Under the pieces are notes generated by a model, which was given only the letters and a program-made list of their open reading frames with translations, had not been told where the DNA came from and ran no database searches. Below are positions 29,550 through 36,967 of a stretch of 64,000 nucleotides of DNA, piece after piece. The position numbers and the translations under genes are program-made. Within the stretch, counting starts at the first letter, position 1; each line of letters begins with the position of its first letter. Source of the stretch: Oceanithermus profundus DSM 14977 (GTDB lineage: Bacteria > Deinococcota > Deinococci > Deinococcales > Marinithermaceae); the NCBI RefSeq assembly GCF_000183745.1, contig NC_014753.1:62001-126000 (forward strand), in the 5' to 3' direction.

Positions 29550-30143
29550 ATGTTGAGTGACGAAGAGCGGCTCGAACCAACTCACGAACGCCTGCTCCCC
29601 ACACCCCGGGGGGCGTTGGTGCTGCTGTACCTAGACCGCATCGGGCCGCTTCACCAAGGCGACATAGAGCATCTTCCCGGCGGGCTCGAGGGGATGCTCC
29701 AGCGCGTAGACGCTCCCGTAGGCCCGCTTTTCGTTCTCGGAGTCGAGGGCCGGCGCTACCTTGGCTACAAGAATCCCTGGAAGCCGTTGAGCATGCGCTA
29801 CGTCACCCGGCGCTTTGCAACCCGCCGTTTGATCGAGGAGCTGAGACGAGAGCGTCCCCTCGTCTACAAAGAGCGCTTTCGCGGCTCGGTCCTGTTGCGC
29901 GATGTGGTCAGCGGCGAACGCTTACTCGTGGCTGGCTATCCCATGCCGCCATCCAAACCTACTCTGCTCGAGCTGTTTCGCAAGGGCCGTGAATTGGGGG
30001 CCAGGGTCACGGTTGCCTTCGACCGCCCTCGCGGGGGGCGCCCCTTCAACCTCGTGCGCCAGGGAGCCGTCGAGTTCAGGCGCTTGCGCGAACTCCCGGA
30101 GCTGCCCGCTATGACCCTCGAGCTCGTCACGGCTCGACCGTGA
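29550..30143 (+). CDS. Putative winged-helix protein, replication-relaxation-like N-domain
   Basis: 197 aa from MLSDEERLEPTHERLLP. The first part reads as a winged helix (RGALVLLYLDRIGPLHQGDIEHLPGGLEGMLQRVDA... PLFVLGVEGRRYLGY), followed by a basic region (RYVTRRFATRRLIEELRRERP) and a C-terminal alpha/beta part. Its 3' end overlaps that of the convergent 30127-30615 gene by 17 bp. In Replic_Relax proteins a winged helix is joined to the nuclease-like domain found in that neighbour. Assignment is tentative. Confidence 0.6.
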   Translation: MLSDEERLEPTHERLLPTPRGALVLLYLDRIGPLHQGDIEHLPGGLEGMLQRVDAPVGPLFVLGVEGRRYLGYKNPWKPLSMRYVTRRFATRRLIEELRRERPLVYKERFRGSVLLRDVVSGERLLVAGYPMPPSKPTLLELFRKGRELGARVTVAFDRPRGGRPFNLVRQGAVEFRRLRELPELPAMTLELVTARP

Positions 30144-30615
30144 TGGTCGGCGGCCGCTTGAGTCCGAGCTCGCGTGCCAGGCGCTGCACGTAGCCAATCC
30201 TTGCAGGCCGGAGCACCCCCCATATCTGTCCGTCGTAGGCGAGATCGTAGTGCTTGAGCTTGGCCGTCACACGGTCACGCGGGTAGCGTCCGGCGTCGAA
30301 CTCCACGGCGATTCGCCCGCGTTTGCTGTTCCATACGGCATCCGGCTCAAGGCCGGTGTGGTCTGTTCGGGTCGCGTTCGCCGCCCGCCATGCTGTTGCC
30401 GGCACCTCGAGAATCCGCCGCATCTCGCCCACCATGGCGGCGTGCATGACCAGACCGTCGTCCGCGTCGGCAAGCTCGGGCGAGAGGAAGACCGGCACCT
30501 CGAGGCCGTAGACGTGCAAGACGCGATCTGGCTCGGGGAGTGCCCCCGAGACCCAGCGGCGCGCCTGGTTCAGGGTCAAGGCCCCGTCGCTTTTCAGAAG
30601 ATCAGCGAGCGCCAT
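30127..30615 (-). CDS. Replic_Relax-like (PD-(D/E)XK-like) protein
   Basis: 162 aa from MALADLLKSDGALTLNQARRW. The core GLEPDAVWNSKRGRIAVEFDAGRYPRDRVTAKLKHYDL matches the PDxxW...xxEvDxxxxxxxxxKLxxY layout of replication-relaxation proteins (PF13814), plasmid factors thought to act at origins or as relaxase accessories. The usual N-terminal winged helix is very short here. No HUH relaxase (HxH...Y) is seen in the window, so this is the best candidate for the DNA-processing partner of the secretion system (inference). It overlaps the VirB10-like gene by 14 nt. Confidence 0.65.
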   Translation of the reverse strand: MALADLLKSDGALTLNQARRWVSGALPEPDRVLHVYGLEVPVFLSPELADADDGLVMHAAMVGEMRRILEVPATAWRAANATRTDHTGLEPDAVWNSKRGRIAVEFDAGRYPRDRVTAKLKHYDLAYDGQIWGVLRPARIGYVQRLARELGLKRPPTITVEP

Positions 30616-32182
30616 CGACGGGCTGAGGCGACTGACGTACAAGGATTCGCACCGGCTCCCCACTTTTGATCACGAAGATGCGCGAAATTGCCTTCTCTTC
30701 GATGGGCAGGTCGAACACTTCCGCAAGCCGCTTGGCCACTACCCATTCGATTTCTGCTGGCTGAGTTTCTTCGACGCGGTTTCCCTCGGGGTCCACGTAC
30801 ACCTTGGTGGCGCTCTGTACGCCCTTGACGTACTCTGCCACCCCCCCGAGAGCTGCTCGCAGGGTAGAACTCGCGAGGGCGGGCGAAACCTCCTTCGCTT
30901 CGACTTTGACCCCGTACACCCGGTCGGTGCTGAGTACGCTGGCCTTGGTTCGGTAAAGGCGGCCGTTCTCGACAACTTCGTCGAGCACGATCATCGCGCG
31001 ACCGCTCGCCCCTGCGAGTTTCGCCACACCAAGCCAGACCCGGCCATCCTTGTCGCGCACGCTGACTGGGGCTTCGGGGAGGCCGGTGGCCAGCACGGGC
31101 GCGGCTTCGATCTTTCCCTCGAGGAGGGTGCCGGGCGTCAGTGGACTCGTGGCCCGGGCAAGGTTGCGAGATGGGGTGGGGCTCGAGGGAACAGCGGGGA
31201 CCGAGAGGCGGCGGTCTGCGGTCGGCCCCGAGGCGCGCGGGGCAGGTGACATCCTGGCGGAGCTGGAAGCCGATGCCAGGGCGACACGTGAGGCACTTCC
31301 CTCCGGCGTTTGCTCCATGGCCATTCCCCCGGTCAGCTTTGTCTGGCTAGCCATTCCGGTCCCCCCGAGGGCCGGGCTGCTGCCGCCCATGCCCCCGGAA
31401 AGCGCCTGGGCCTTTCCGGCGCCTCCCGCAGCCGAGCGCCCCGTCACGGCTACGCCCCCGCTGAGTGCGGCTGATGCGCCGGAGCCGCCACCCGTGAGGG
31501 CGAGGCGAGCACCCCCACCTCCCGCTAGCGGCGCAACGCTTGCGGCGACGCCGGGCCCTTGCTCCGCCCCGTCGACGCCGTCGAGTCCGTAGGCGTAAAA
31601 GTCGCCTGCGGGGTCCTCGTAGCCGCCTTTCGCGCCAAAGCTGGGCGTTGGCACGGTAGGCTCAAGCGGCTCGTCTTGAATGGGCTGAGGTTCAGGTTCG
31701 CTTTGGGGTTGCTCAACCTGCCCGAGGTTCACTTCCGGCTGCGCGCCTTCGCTCGGCCTGGCTGCGGGCTCCTGGGTTTCCACCGGAGGCGGCGCGGATC
31801 GCGCAGGGCGCGCTACGGAAGGCGGGCGGAAGCTGTTCCACATGAGGAATCCGATCAGGAGAACGGTGCCAGCGCTGATGAGCATGAAGTGCTTGGCGCG
31901 CGATGGGTGCCGGCGACCCTGTTCGTCCCGTTCGCTCGTGAGTCCCCCCTTGAGCTGGTTTACCTTTTCGGTCACCTCCGCCTGCTTGGCGAACTCCTCT
32001 GAGGGCACGGCCCCAACGACCGTGGCGTAAAGCTCGCGCTGCAAATCCTTGTGGCCGCCTTCGCCTAGATCGTTAATCAGGGCCGATAGCTGGGTGGGCG
32101 TAAGTCTATCGGGTACCGTTCGCTGCAAGGCGTCGCTGAGGCGGCGCCGGAGTTCTTCGGGGATTTGTCTCTCGGCTGCCAT
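30602..32182 (-). CDS. VirB10/TrbI-like channel scaffold
   Basis: 526 aa from MAAERQIPEELRRRL. Cytoplasmic N-terminus (1-95), one membrane helix (about 98-116, FMLISAGTVLLIGFLMW), a Pro-rich then Gly/Ala/Ser-rich periplasmic linker (about 120-345), and the TrbI/VirB10 domain (about 350-526): LTPGTLLEGKIEAAPVLATGLPEAPVSVRDKDGRVWLGVAKLAG.. and a late SGEPVRILV strand. It spans both membranes in the family. The Gly/Ala/Ser linker, with repeats such as LTGG and LSGG, is unusually long. Start overlaps the preceding stop as TAATG. Confidence 0.85.
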   Translation of the reverse strand: MAAERQIPEELRRRLSDALQRTVPDRLTPTQLSALINDLGEGGHKDLQRELYATVVGAVPSEEFAKQAEVTEKVNQLKGGLTSERDEQGRRHPSRAKHFMLISAGTVLLIGFLMWNSFRPPSVARPARSAPPPVETQEPAARPSEGAQPEVNLGQVEQPQSEPEPQPIQDEPLEPTVPTPSFGAKGGYEDPAGDFYAYGLDGVDGAEQGPGVAASVAPLAGGGGARLALTGGGSGASAALSGGVAVTGRSAAGGAGKAQALSGGMGGSSPALGGTGMASQTKLTGGMAMEQTPEGSASRVALASASSSARMSPAPRASGPTADRRLSVPAVPSSPTPSRNLARATSPLTPGTLLEGKIEAAPVLATGLPEAPVSVRDKDGRVWLGVAKLAGASGRAMIVLDEVVENGRLYRTKASVLSTDRVYGVKVEAKEVSPALASSTLRAALGGVAEYVKGVQSATKVYVDPEGNRVEETQPAEIEWVVAKRLAEVFDLPIEEKAISRIFVIKSGEPVRILVRQSPQPVDGAR

Positions 32183-33390
32183 TAGTAGAGGGGGTCTCCT
32201 TTGATACCCGGGATGGGCCACCCTTCAGGGACGGCCTCCCAGCCGGTGTGCGCACGGGGGGCGACGTGGACGATGGGCAGGGGGATTGGGATGGGTACCG
32301 GTACGGGTGGGGTGGTCGGGGTGAGGCAGGCCACGAAGAAGGTGGGCGTATGCGGGGAAACCTCGGTGTCGGTCTTGGTGTACACCCGCATCATCGGCAC
32401 CACGCCGTAGGCCTGGTACTCCTCGGGAAGAGCTGCCCCGGTTACTCCTTCGGGGACGGGTCCCCCGTTCTTTCCCGCCCAATACTGGGGCTTGCCTTCG
32501 GGGAAGATGTCGCCGCGGGTGGTGATCGTTCGCTTGAGGGCCTCGAGCTGGGCAAGACCCGGGCCGTCTTCGCTGCGCTCGTCGTCGGGCAGGTTGCGCA
32601 GCACCTTGCGCAGTTCCCTGGGGATCCCCGGAAGGGCCTGGTTGATGTAGGCGGCACCGCGGAGGTCGGCGTCCTGAGCCTTCTCGGCCAGTTCCGCCCA
32701 CTGCTCGAGGCTGCCCGCATCGAGGTTGATGACCGGGGCGATCGCCGACCCGCTACCCGGGAACAAGCCGTTTTCCCACTGAAGCGCCAGGGGGGCATGG
32801 CGAGCCAGGGCTGCGCCAACGTCAGCGTAGTAATCCACCAGATAGTTGGTGTACCCGTGAAGAATCGCTTCGGTGTAGCGCTGAAGCAGATCTTCCCAGT
32901 CCAGGTAGAAGCTCGGGCAGACCATCGGATACCACATGACGGGGGCGCTTGGGAGATCGCCGTCGCAATACTCTTCGGTGGGTAGTTCCTTCGCCGTGCC
33001 GTCCCAGGCGCCCAGGTACTCGTCTTGGGGCGCGGACTGGCACTTGAGCGCCGTGCCGTAAATAGCCGCGTCTACCCGATGGGCGACCCGCGCGTCGTAC
33101 CTCGCCCAGGCTTCGGATAGGGCGCGCTCGAGCTTCTCGGCCTCGCCTTCGGGTACGTACGGTATGGGGTACTCAAACTTGCAGTCGCTGGGGAAGCCCT
33201 GGTCCCGGCAAGCGGTGTACTCGCTCAGGTCTACGACCTCGATGTGGGGGAGGCTGGCGCGGGGGTCTTCGGCGTCGGTGTCGAACTCGAGGCTGTCCCC
33301 GATGTAGGAGACCAAGCCTACGGGCGCGTCGCTGTCTTCGGCTGCTGCGAGCACACCGAGGAGGACCAGGATGAAGAACCACGCGCGCAT
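32182..33390 (-). CDS. Secreted cysteine-containing protein of the secretion operon
   Basis: 402 aa. Signal peptide MRAWFFILVLLGVLAAA; six or so cysteines (YTACRDQGFPSDCKFEYP, ALKCQSAP, EEYCDGD, PMVCPSF, VACLTP) suggest disulfides. Ends in a Pro-rich PVPVPIPIPLPIVHV segment. The cysteine-rich periplasmic character and position between VirB9- and VirB10-like genes recall TraU/TraN-like accessory proteins, but no clear similarity is seen. GAGG lies before the ATG; 8 nt after the VirB9-like stop. Confidence 0.75.
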   Translation of the reverse strand: MRAWFFILVLLGVLAAAEDSDAPVGLVSYIGDSLEFDTDAEDPRASLPHIEVVDLSEYTACRDQGFPSDCKFEYPIPYVPEGEAEKLERALSEAWARYDARVAHRVDAAIYGTALKCQSAPQDEYLGAWDGTAKELPTEEYCDGDLPSAPVMWYPMVCPSFYLDWEDLLQRYTEAILHGYTNYLVDYYADVGAALARHAPLALQWENGLFPGSGSAIAPVINLDAGSLEQWAELAEKAQDADLRGAAYINQALPGIPRELRKVLRNLPDDERSEDGPGLAQLEALKRTITTRGDIFPEGKPQYWAGKNGGPVPEGVTGAALPEEYQAYGVVPMMRVYTKTDTEVSPHTPTFFVACLTPTTPPVPVPIPIPLPIVHVAPRAHTGWEAVPEGWPIPGIKGDPLY

Positions 33391-33398
33391 GGTGCCTC

Positions 33399-34304
33399 CT
33401 AGAGCGCCCCGACGGTGATCTTGCGCGCCGGGCTGAGCTTGTCCGTGGGCCAGAACTCGAGGGCTACCCGGTAAATGACGCCGCTTCCTTCGTCCCGGAC
33501 ATTGAAGAAGACTTCAAGCGGCCCGGCCTTGGCATCCATGATCTGCACGGTCATGGTCAGGGCGCGGGTGGGGGGGACGACGTCTTCGGGGGGCGTGCGG
33601 ATGAGGAGGTACTCGAGCAAGTTGCCATTCTGGCGCACCTCGAGCTCACCAGGGTCGATGACGAGGTTGGCGACCCCGGTATTCGCGATGGATAGGAAAG
33701 CTGCCACTTGACCCGGAGCCACGAGACGGGCGCTGCCTTCGACCTTGGCCCCGGCGAAGGCGATCTGCCCGCCCTCGTTGGCCTCGGCCACCTTCCGGAC
33801 GGCTATCTGCGGTGTTTCGGTGCTGGTGGCGGCAGGCTTGGTTGGCGCAGTGTAGCTGGGCGTCGACGATGCCCGCGGCTGCGTGGGGGCGGTGACCGAC
33901 ACGGGCGCAGTAGGTCTGCGATAGGGCAGATGCTCTTTGATGATGTACTCCCGCGGCTGCCCTTCGGCCACGACCTCCACGATGAACTCGAGGGACTGGC
34001 CGTTGACGAGCACGTGCAGGTCGGTACGTCCGGCCCGCTGGAGCGGCCAGATGACGAAAACGTTGTCCTGGGCCTTGATCTTGAGCAGCGGCTCGTCGCC
34101 CAGGTAGTAGTCCTCGATCCTCCCCGGGAAGCGCAACACCGTGGTGAAGTGCGGGCTCACCTCGATGATGCCCGCGGTGCTGGTGAGCTCGGGGGCGTAG
34201 TAGACGGTGGTGGTGCGCGGGCCGGTAGGAGCCGCGGCCTGTGCGAGGGCGCTCAGGCCGATGGCAACGAGAAAAATCAGTGTTCGCATGGGTCGCATCC
34301 TCAT
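33399..34304 (-). CDS. VirB9/TrbG-like outer-membrane channel protein
   Basis: 301 aa from MRMRPMRTLIFLVAIGL (or MRTLIF...), with a signal peptide to about residue 25. The N-terminal beta domain has the VirB9/TrbG look: TAGIIEVSPHFTTVLRFPGRIEDYYLGDEP, IKAQDNVFVIWPLQRAGRTDLHVLVNGQSLEFIVEVV. A Pro/Thr linker (130-165) leads to a second beta domain (about 175-301). With VirB10 it forms the outer-membrane core. Start set by the promoter, 9 nt after the -10. Confidence 0.78.
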   Translation of the reverse strand: MRMRPMRTLIFLVAIGLSALAQAAAPTGPRTTTVYYAPELTSTAGIIEVSPHFTTVLRFPGRIEDYYLGDEPLLKIKAQDNVFVIWPLQRAGRTDLHVLVNGQSLEFIVEVVAEGQPREYIIKEHLPYRRPTAPVSVTAPTQPRASSTPSYTAPTKPAATSTETPQIAVRKVAEANEGGQIAFAGAKVEGSARLVAPGQVAAFLSIANTGVANLVIDPGELEVRQNGNLLEYLLIRTPPEDVVPPTRALTMTVQIMDAKAGPLEVFFNVRDEGSGVIYRVALEFWPTDKLSPARKITVGAL

Positions 34305-34313
34305 ATCGAGTGA

Positions 34314-34342
34314 ACTGTACACAAAACGCGCCCATTAATGGG
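34314..34342 (-). promoter_or_regulatory. CCCATT-type promoter of the VirB9-VirB10-like unit
   Basis: CCCATT (34337-34342), 17 bp, TACAGT (34314-34319), 9 nt to the ATG at 34304. Confidence 0.75.
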
Positions 34343-34359
34343 CGGCGTTTTTGTAGCTT
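34331..34359 (+). promoter_or_regulatory. Divergent CCCATT-type promoter of the 34369 gene and pilA
   Basis: CCCATT (34331-34336), 17 bp, TAGCTT (34354-34359), 9 nt to the ATG at 34369. The two -35 boxes form one palindrome CGCCCATTAATGGGCG, so secretion and pilus units share one control point. Confidence 0.75.
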
Positions 34360-34368
34360 GGGGTCGCT

Positions 34369-34584
34369 ATGCCGATGAGCTCTACGTATTTCCTCTTCCA
34401 GGCGGTCTTTTCCCTCGCCATCATGGCCTTCTACGGGTACCTCGCATGGGTCGTGGCGCGTTCGTTGAGTCGTATGGCGGACGCGTCGGAGGAGATCGCC
34501 AGCGATCTCAAGGCCCTGCGCGAGGCTGCCGGCAAGGGAAAGTCCTTCGATGTCGGTAACGGCGTCTTCGGCCCGAAGCAATAG
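34369..34584 (+). CDS. 71-aa membrane protein upstream of pilA
   Basis: MPMSSTYFLFQAVFSLAIMAFYGYLAWVVARS is one membrane helix, followed by an amphipathic coiled segment (LSRMADASEEIASDLKALREAAG). Predicted near-leaderless. Co-directional with pilA 51 nt downstream. Function unknown. Confidence 0.75.
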   Translation: MPMSSTYFLFQAVFSLAIMAFYGYLAWVVARSLSRMADASEEIASDLKALREAAGKGKSFDVGNGVFGPKQ

Positions 34585-34635
34585 GCCCGCGTCCGCCGTG
34601 GATACGGCACTTGCTAACACCTTAGGGAGGTAACG

Positions 34636-35034
34636 ATGCGCAAGAACAAAGGCTTCACGATGATCGAGCTCATGGTGGTGATCGGCATCCTGGCGATTCT
34701 CATGGCCTTCCTGCTGCCCCGGATCGCCCGCGCCCAGAAGTCCGGCAACGACCAGGCCGCCATCTCCTACCTGCGGGAGATCTCCCAGGCGGAGGCGCAG
34801 TACCGCGGCCGCACCTTCACCTACACCGGCAACATCGCCGACCTCCAGGCCCTCGAGCCTCCGCTCCCGGCCGCTCCTACCGGGGTCACCGCCGCGTTGA
34901 TCAGCGGCGACGCGACCGGCTTCTGTGCGGTCGCGCGTCACGATGACGGCACCTACTGGCACCAGGCGACTCAGGACGGCATCAAGCCGATGTCCGTCAA
35001 GGCCAGCGCCGCCCAGCCGACCGCCTGCGAGTAG
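34636..35034 (+). CDS. pilA: Type IV pilin (PilA-like)
   Basis: 132 aa. Class III signal MRKNKG/FTMIELMVVIGILAILMAFLLPRIARAQKS with Gly-1, Phe+1 and Glu+5 for prepilin peptidase and assembly. A short globular domain has two cysteines (GFCAVARH, AQPTACE) that could close the C-terminal D-loop. Only this pilin gene is on the plus strand and is led by a strong GGGAGGT site, as expected for an abundant major subunit (inference). A strong terminator follows. Confidence 0.9.
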   Translation: MRKNKGFTMIELMVVIGILAILMAFLLPRIARAQKSGNDQAAISYLREISQAEAQYRGRTFTYTGNIADLQALEPPLPAAPTGVTAALISGDATGFCAVARHDDGTYWHQATQDGIKPMSVKASAAQPTACE

Positions 35035-35057
35035 CTCACGGCGTAGGCAGGCATAGC

Positions 35058-35082
35058 GGCCCGGGGAAACCCCCGGGCCTTT
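35058..35082 (+). terminator. pilA terminator
   Basis: 9-bp stem GGCCCGGGG (35058-35066) around AAAC, then TTT. Confidence 0.8.
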
Positions 35083-35106
35083 CCCATGCTTGTGCTTTAG
35101 CGCTGC

Positions 35107-36762
35107 TTATTCCCGAACGATCTTGGGGGCCTCGCTGTGCGGAACAATGCCGATGACCTGCGCCGCCGTTCCTGTGATCGGGAACAAAGCCGAGCGGAGG
35201 GTGGCGCCCCGTGCTTCACGTGAATCGAAGTAGTGATGCAGCACCACGCCGGTGATTCTGCGCCCGTCGGCATCGTCGAACCCCCAGGGCGCGTAACGTT
35301 TCGCCGCGATCGTCCCCAGGAGGTCCAAGGTGGCCGGCGGGGCCGAATAACTCGAGGGTTTCACGACGCCTTGTACAGCCACGAGGTTGGCTGCGAGTTT
35401 CCAGGAATGGCCAGGCGGCACATCGAGGAGTACGTTGCCGCCCAAGGAGACGAGCGTGAGCTGGTCGTCTACCGTAGTGTCGCACTGAGAGTAGATGGTG
35501 TTCGAGTCGGGGTCGCTGTATCGCTGGCAGGGCGTGTTGTTGTAGAGGAGGGGACCCGTCACCGTTAGGTCGCCGTCGGTGAAGATGCTAACCGGGCCGT
35601 CCAAGGCGGGCTCGAACGCGTCAACTGGCTCGAGTCCGCGAAGATCCCCGCGGACGTAGATGCGGCCGTTGAAGTTGGCCTGCTCTTCCGTCCAGGTAGC
35701 CCCACCGTCCGTCGAGGATTCCAGCGCGCCCCCGATCGTGAATCGGTACTGGGTTTCCGTCGCGCCCTGCTTCACGTAGAGGTAATGCCGCCCGTCGCTG
35801 CCGTTGTAGCGCATGCGGATGCGATCCACGTCACCGCTGAACTCGAGGGCGCCACTCGGGGCCCTGTAGTAGTTGGACAAGGGGGGTGGGGTGAAGGGTG
35901 CTGACCAGTCGGCCCCCGAGGTCAATCTAGGGCAGGCCCCGGGGTAGCAGGGCGCCTGCGGGTTGACGATCTTATTTTCCTGGAGGCGAACCCCAGCGAA
36001 GGAAACCTCACCGGTGGGGTTGCTGTGGACGAAGACGGTACCAAGAAGTAGCGGTTCCCCGTCGAAGCGTACCGGGCCGGGAACCGCCACCGCCCCTTCG
36101 ATCAGGTCGTTGTTGCCAAAGGCGACCAGGCCGCTCGTGGGAGGATCTTCGATGTACGTCGAAAAGTGCATGGGGTTGGGCACGGAGACGTGCGCTTCGA
36201 AGTAGCCCTTGAACACGGCTACCGCTTCACCTTCAGCATCCTTCGCCTCGACGAGCGCCACGTAGGGGATGGCGTACACCTGCGGGTAGTAGTAGTAAGT
36301 CCCGCCTATCCCGAAAGGTCCGCTAACGAAGGTGTTTGCCGCGCCCCCGATCAGGTAGGGGAGGCGCGGCGGGGTTACCCCGGGTGGCAGAGGTTCCCCG
36401 CAGGCCTCGTTCGTAAAGGCCACGCGCATGCGGGTACCCTCGACCCAGTCGCAGTAGAGGCCGTCGGCCACTTGCTGGAGCGCGCTGGCCAGGTCGGCCT
36501 CCTTGTTCTCCAGATAGTACGCGCCGTTGCCCAGGTTCAGCTCCGTCTGGGCGGCCACCTCGTGTTTGAGCTTGGTCACGACGTGGCCGCGAAGGAGGTG
36601 TGCCTGGGCGCGCGCCTTGGCCTCGAGCGCCTGCGTGCGCTGTTCGAGGCGTACGGCCTGGCTCCGAGTCGTCGTTACGAACAGGTTGAAGGCGGCGATG
36701 GCGCTGAAGAGCAGGCTCAGCATGAGCACGACCAGCATGATGCTGCCGCGTGCGTTGTTCAT
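35107..36762 (-). CDS. ComZ/PilX-like pilus protein
   Basis: 551 aa. The N-terminus MNNARGSIMLVVLMLSLLFSAIAAFNLF is the PilX-type hydrophobic helix with a Gly before the cleavage region. A PilX-like basic helix (EQRTQALEAKARAQAHLLRGHVVTKLK) follows. About 200-500 is beta-rich and repetitive (GNNDLIEGAVAVPGPVRFDGEPLLLGTVFVHSN, GPVSIFTDGDLTVTGPLLYN), like the inserted beta-solenoid of Thermus ComZ, a pilus-tip DNA-uptake protein of nearly the same length. Last gene of the pilin unit. Confidence 0.65.
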   Translation of the reverse strand: MNNARGSIMLVVLMLSLLFSAIAAFNLFVTTTRSQAVRLEQRTQALEAKARAQAHLLRGHVVTKLKHEVAAQTELNLGNGAYYLENKEADLASALQQVADGLYCDWVEGTRMRVAFTNEACGEPLPPGVTPPRLPYLIGGAANTFVSGPFGIGGTYYYYPQVYAIPYVALVEAKDAEGEAVAVFKGYFEAHVSVPNPMHFSTYIEDPPTSGLVAFGNNDLIEGAVAVPGPVRFDGEPLLLGTVFVHSNPTGEVSFAGVRLQENKIVNPQAPCYPGACPRLTSGADWSAPFTPPPLSNYYRAPSGALEFSGDVDRIRMRYNGSDGRHYLYVKQGATETQYRFTIGGALESSTDGGATWTEEQANFNGRIYVRGDLRGLEPVDAFEPALDGPVSIFTDGDLTVTGPLLYNNTPCQRYSDPDSNTIYSQCDTTVDDQLTLVSLGGNVLLDVPPGHSWKLAANLVAVQGVVKPSSYSAPPATLDLLGTIAAKRYAPWGFDDADGRRITGVVLHHYFDSREARGATLRSALFPITGTAAQVIGIVPHSEAPKIVRE

Positions 36763-36766
36763 TGGG

Positions 36767-36964
36767 TCATCCTCCGATCAGGTGTCGGGTGAGCTGCAAG
36801 GAAACGAGCAGCGCGACCAAAGGGGGGATGGGGGCGACGGGGCCCAGGTCCATGTCCAGGGCCAGCCACTCCCCCACCCAGCGGGCAAGGACGAGGAGGG
36901 CGAGGGGTGGCCCCAGGCCGGAAGCCCAGTACCACAACCAGGAAGCCAGCCCCGCCAGGTCCAT
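36767..36964 (-). CDS. 65-aa membrane protein in the pilin operon
   Basis: MDLAGLASWLWYWASGLGPPLALLVLARWVG and APIPPLVALLVSLQLTRHL give two hydrophobic spans. It starts 3 nt after the protease-like gene and ends 4 nt before the ComZ-like gene, so it is inside the operon. No known family. Confidence 0.6.
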   Translation of the reverse strand: MDLAGLASWLWYWASGLGPPLALLVLARWVGEWLALDMDLGPVAPIPPLVALLVSLQLTRHLIGG

Positions 36965-36967
36965 GGT

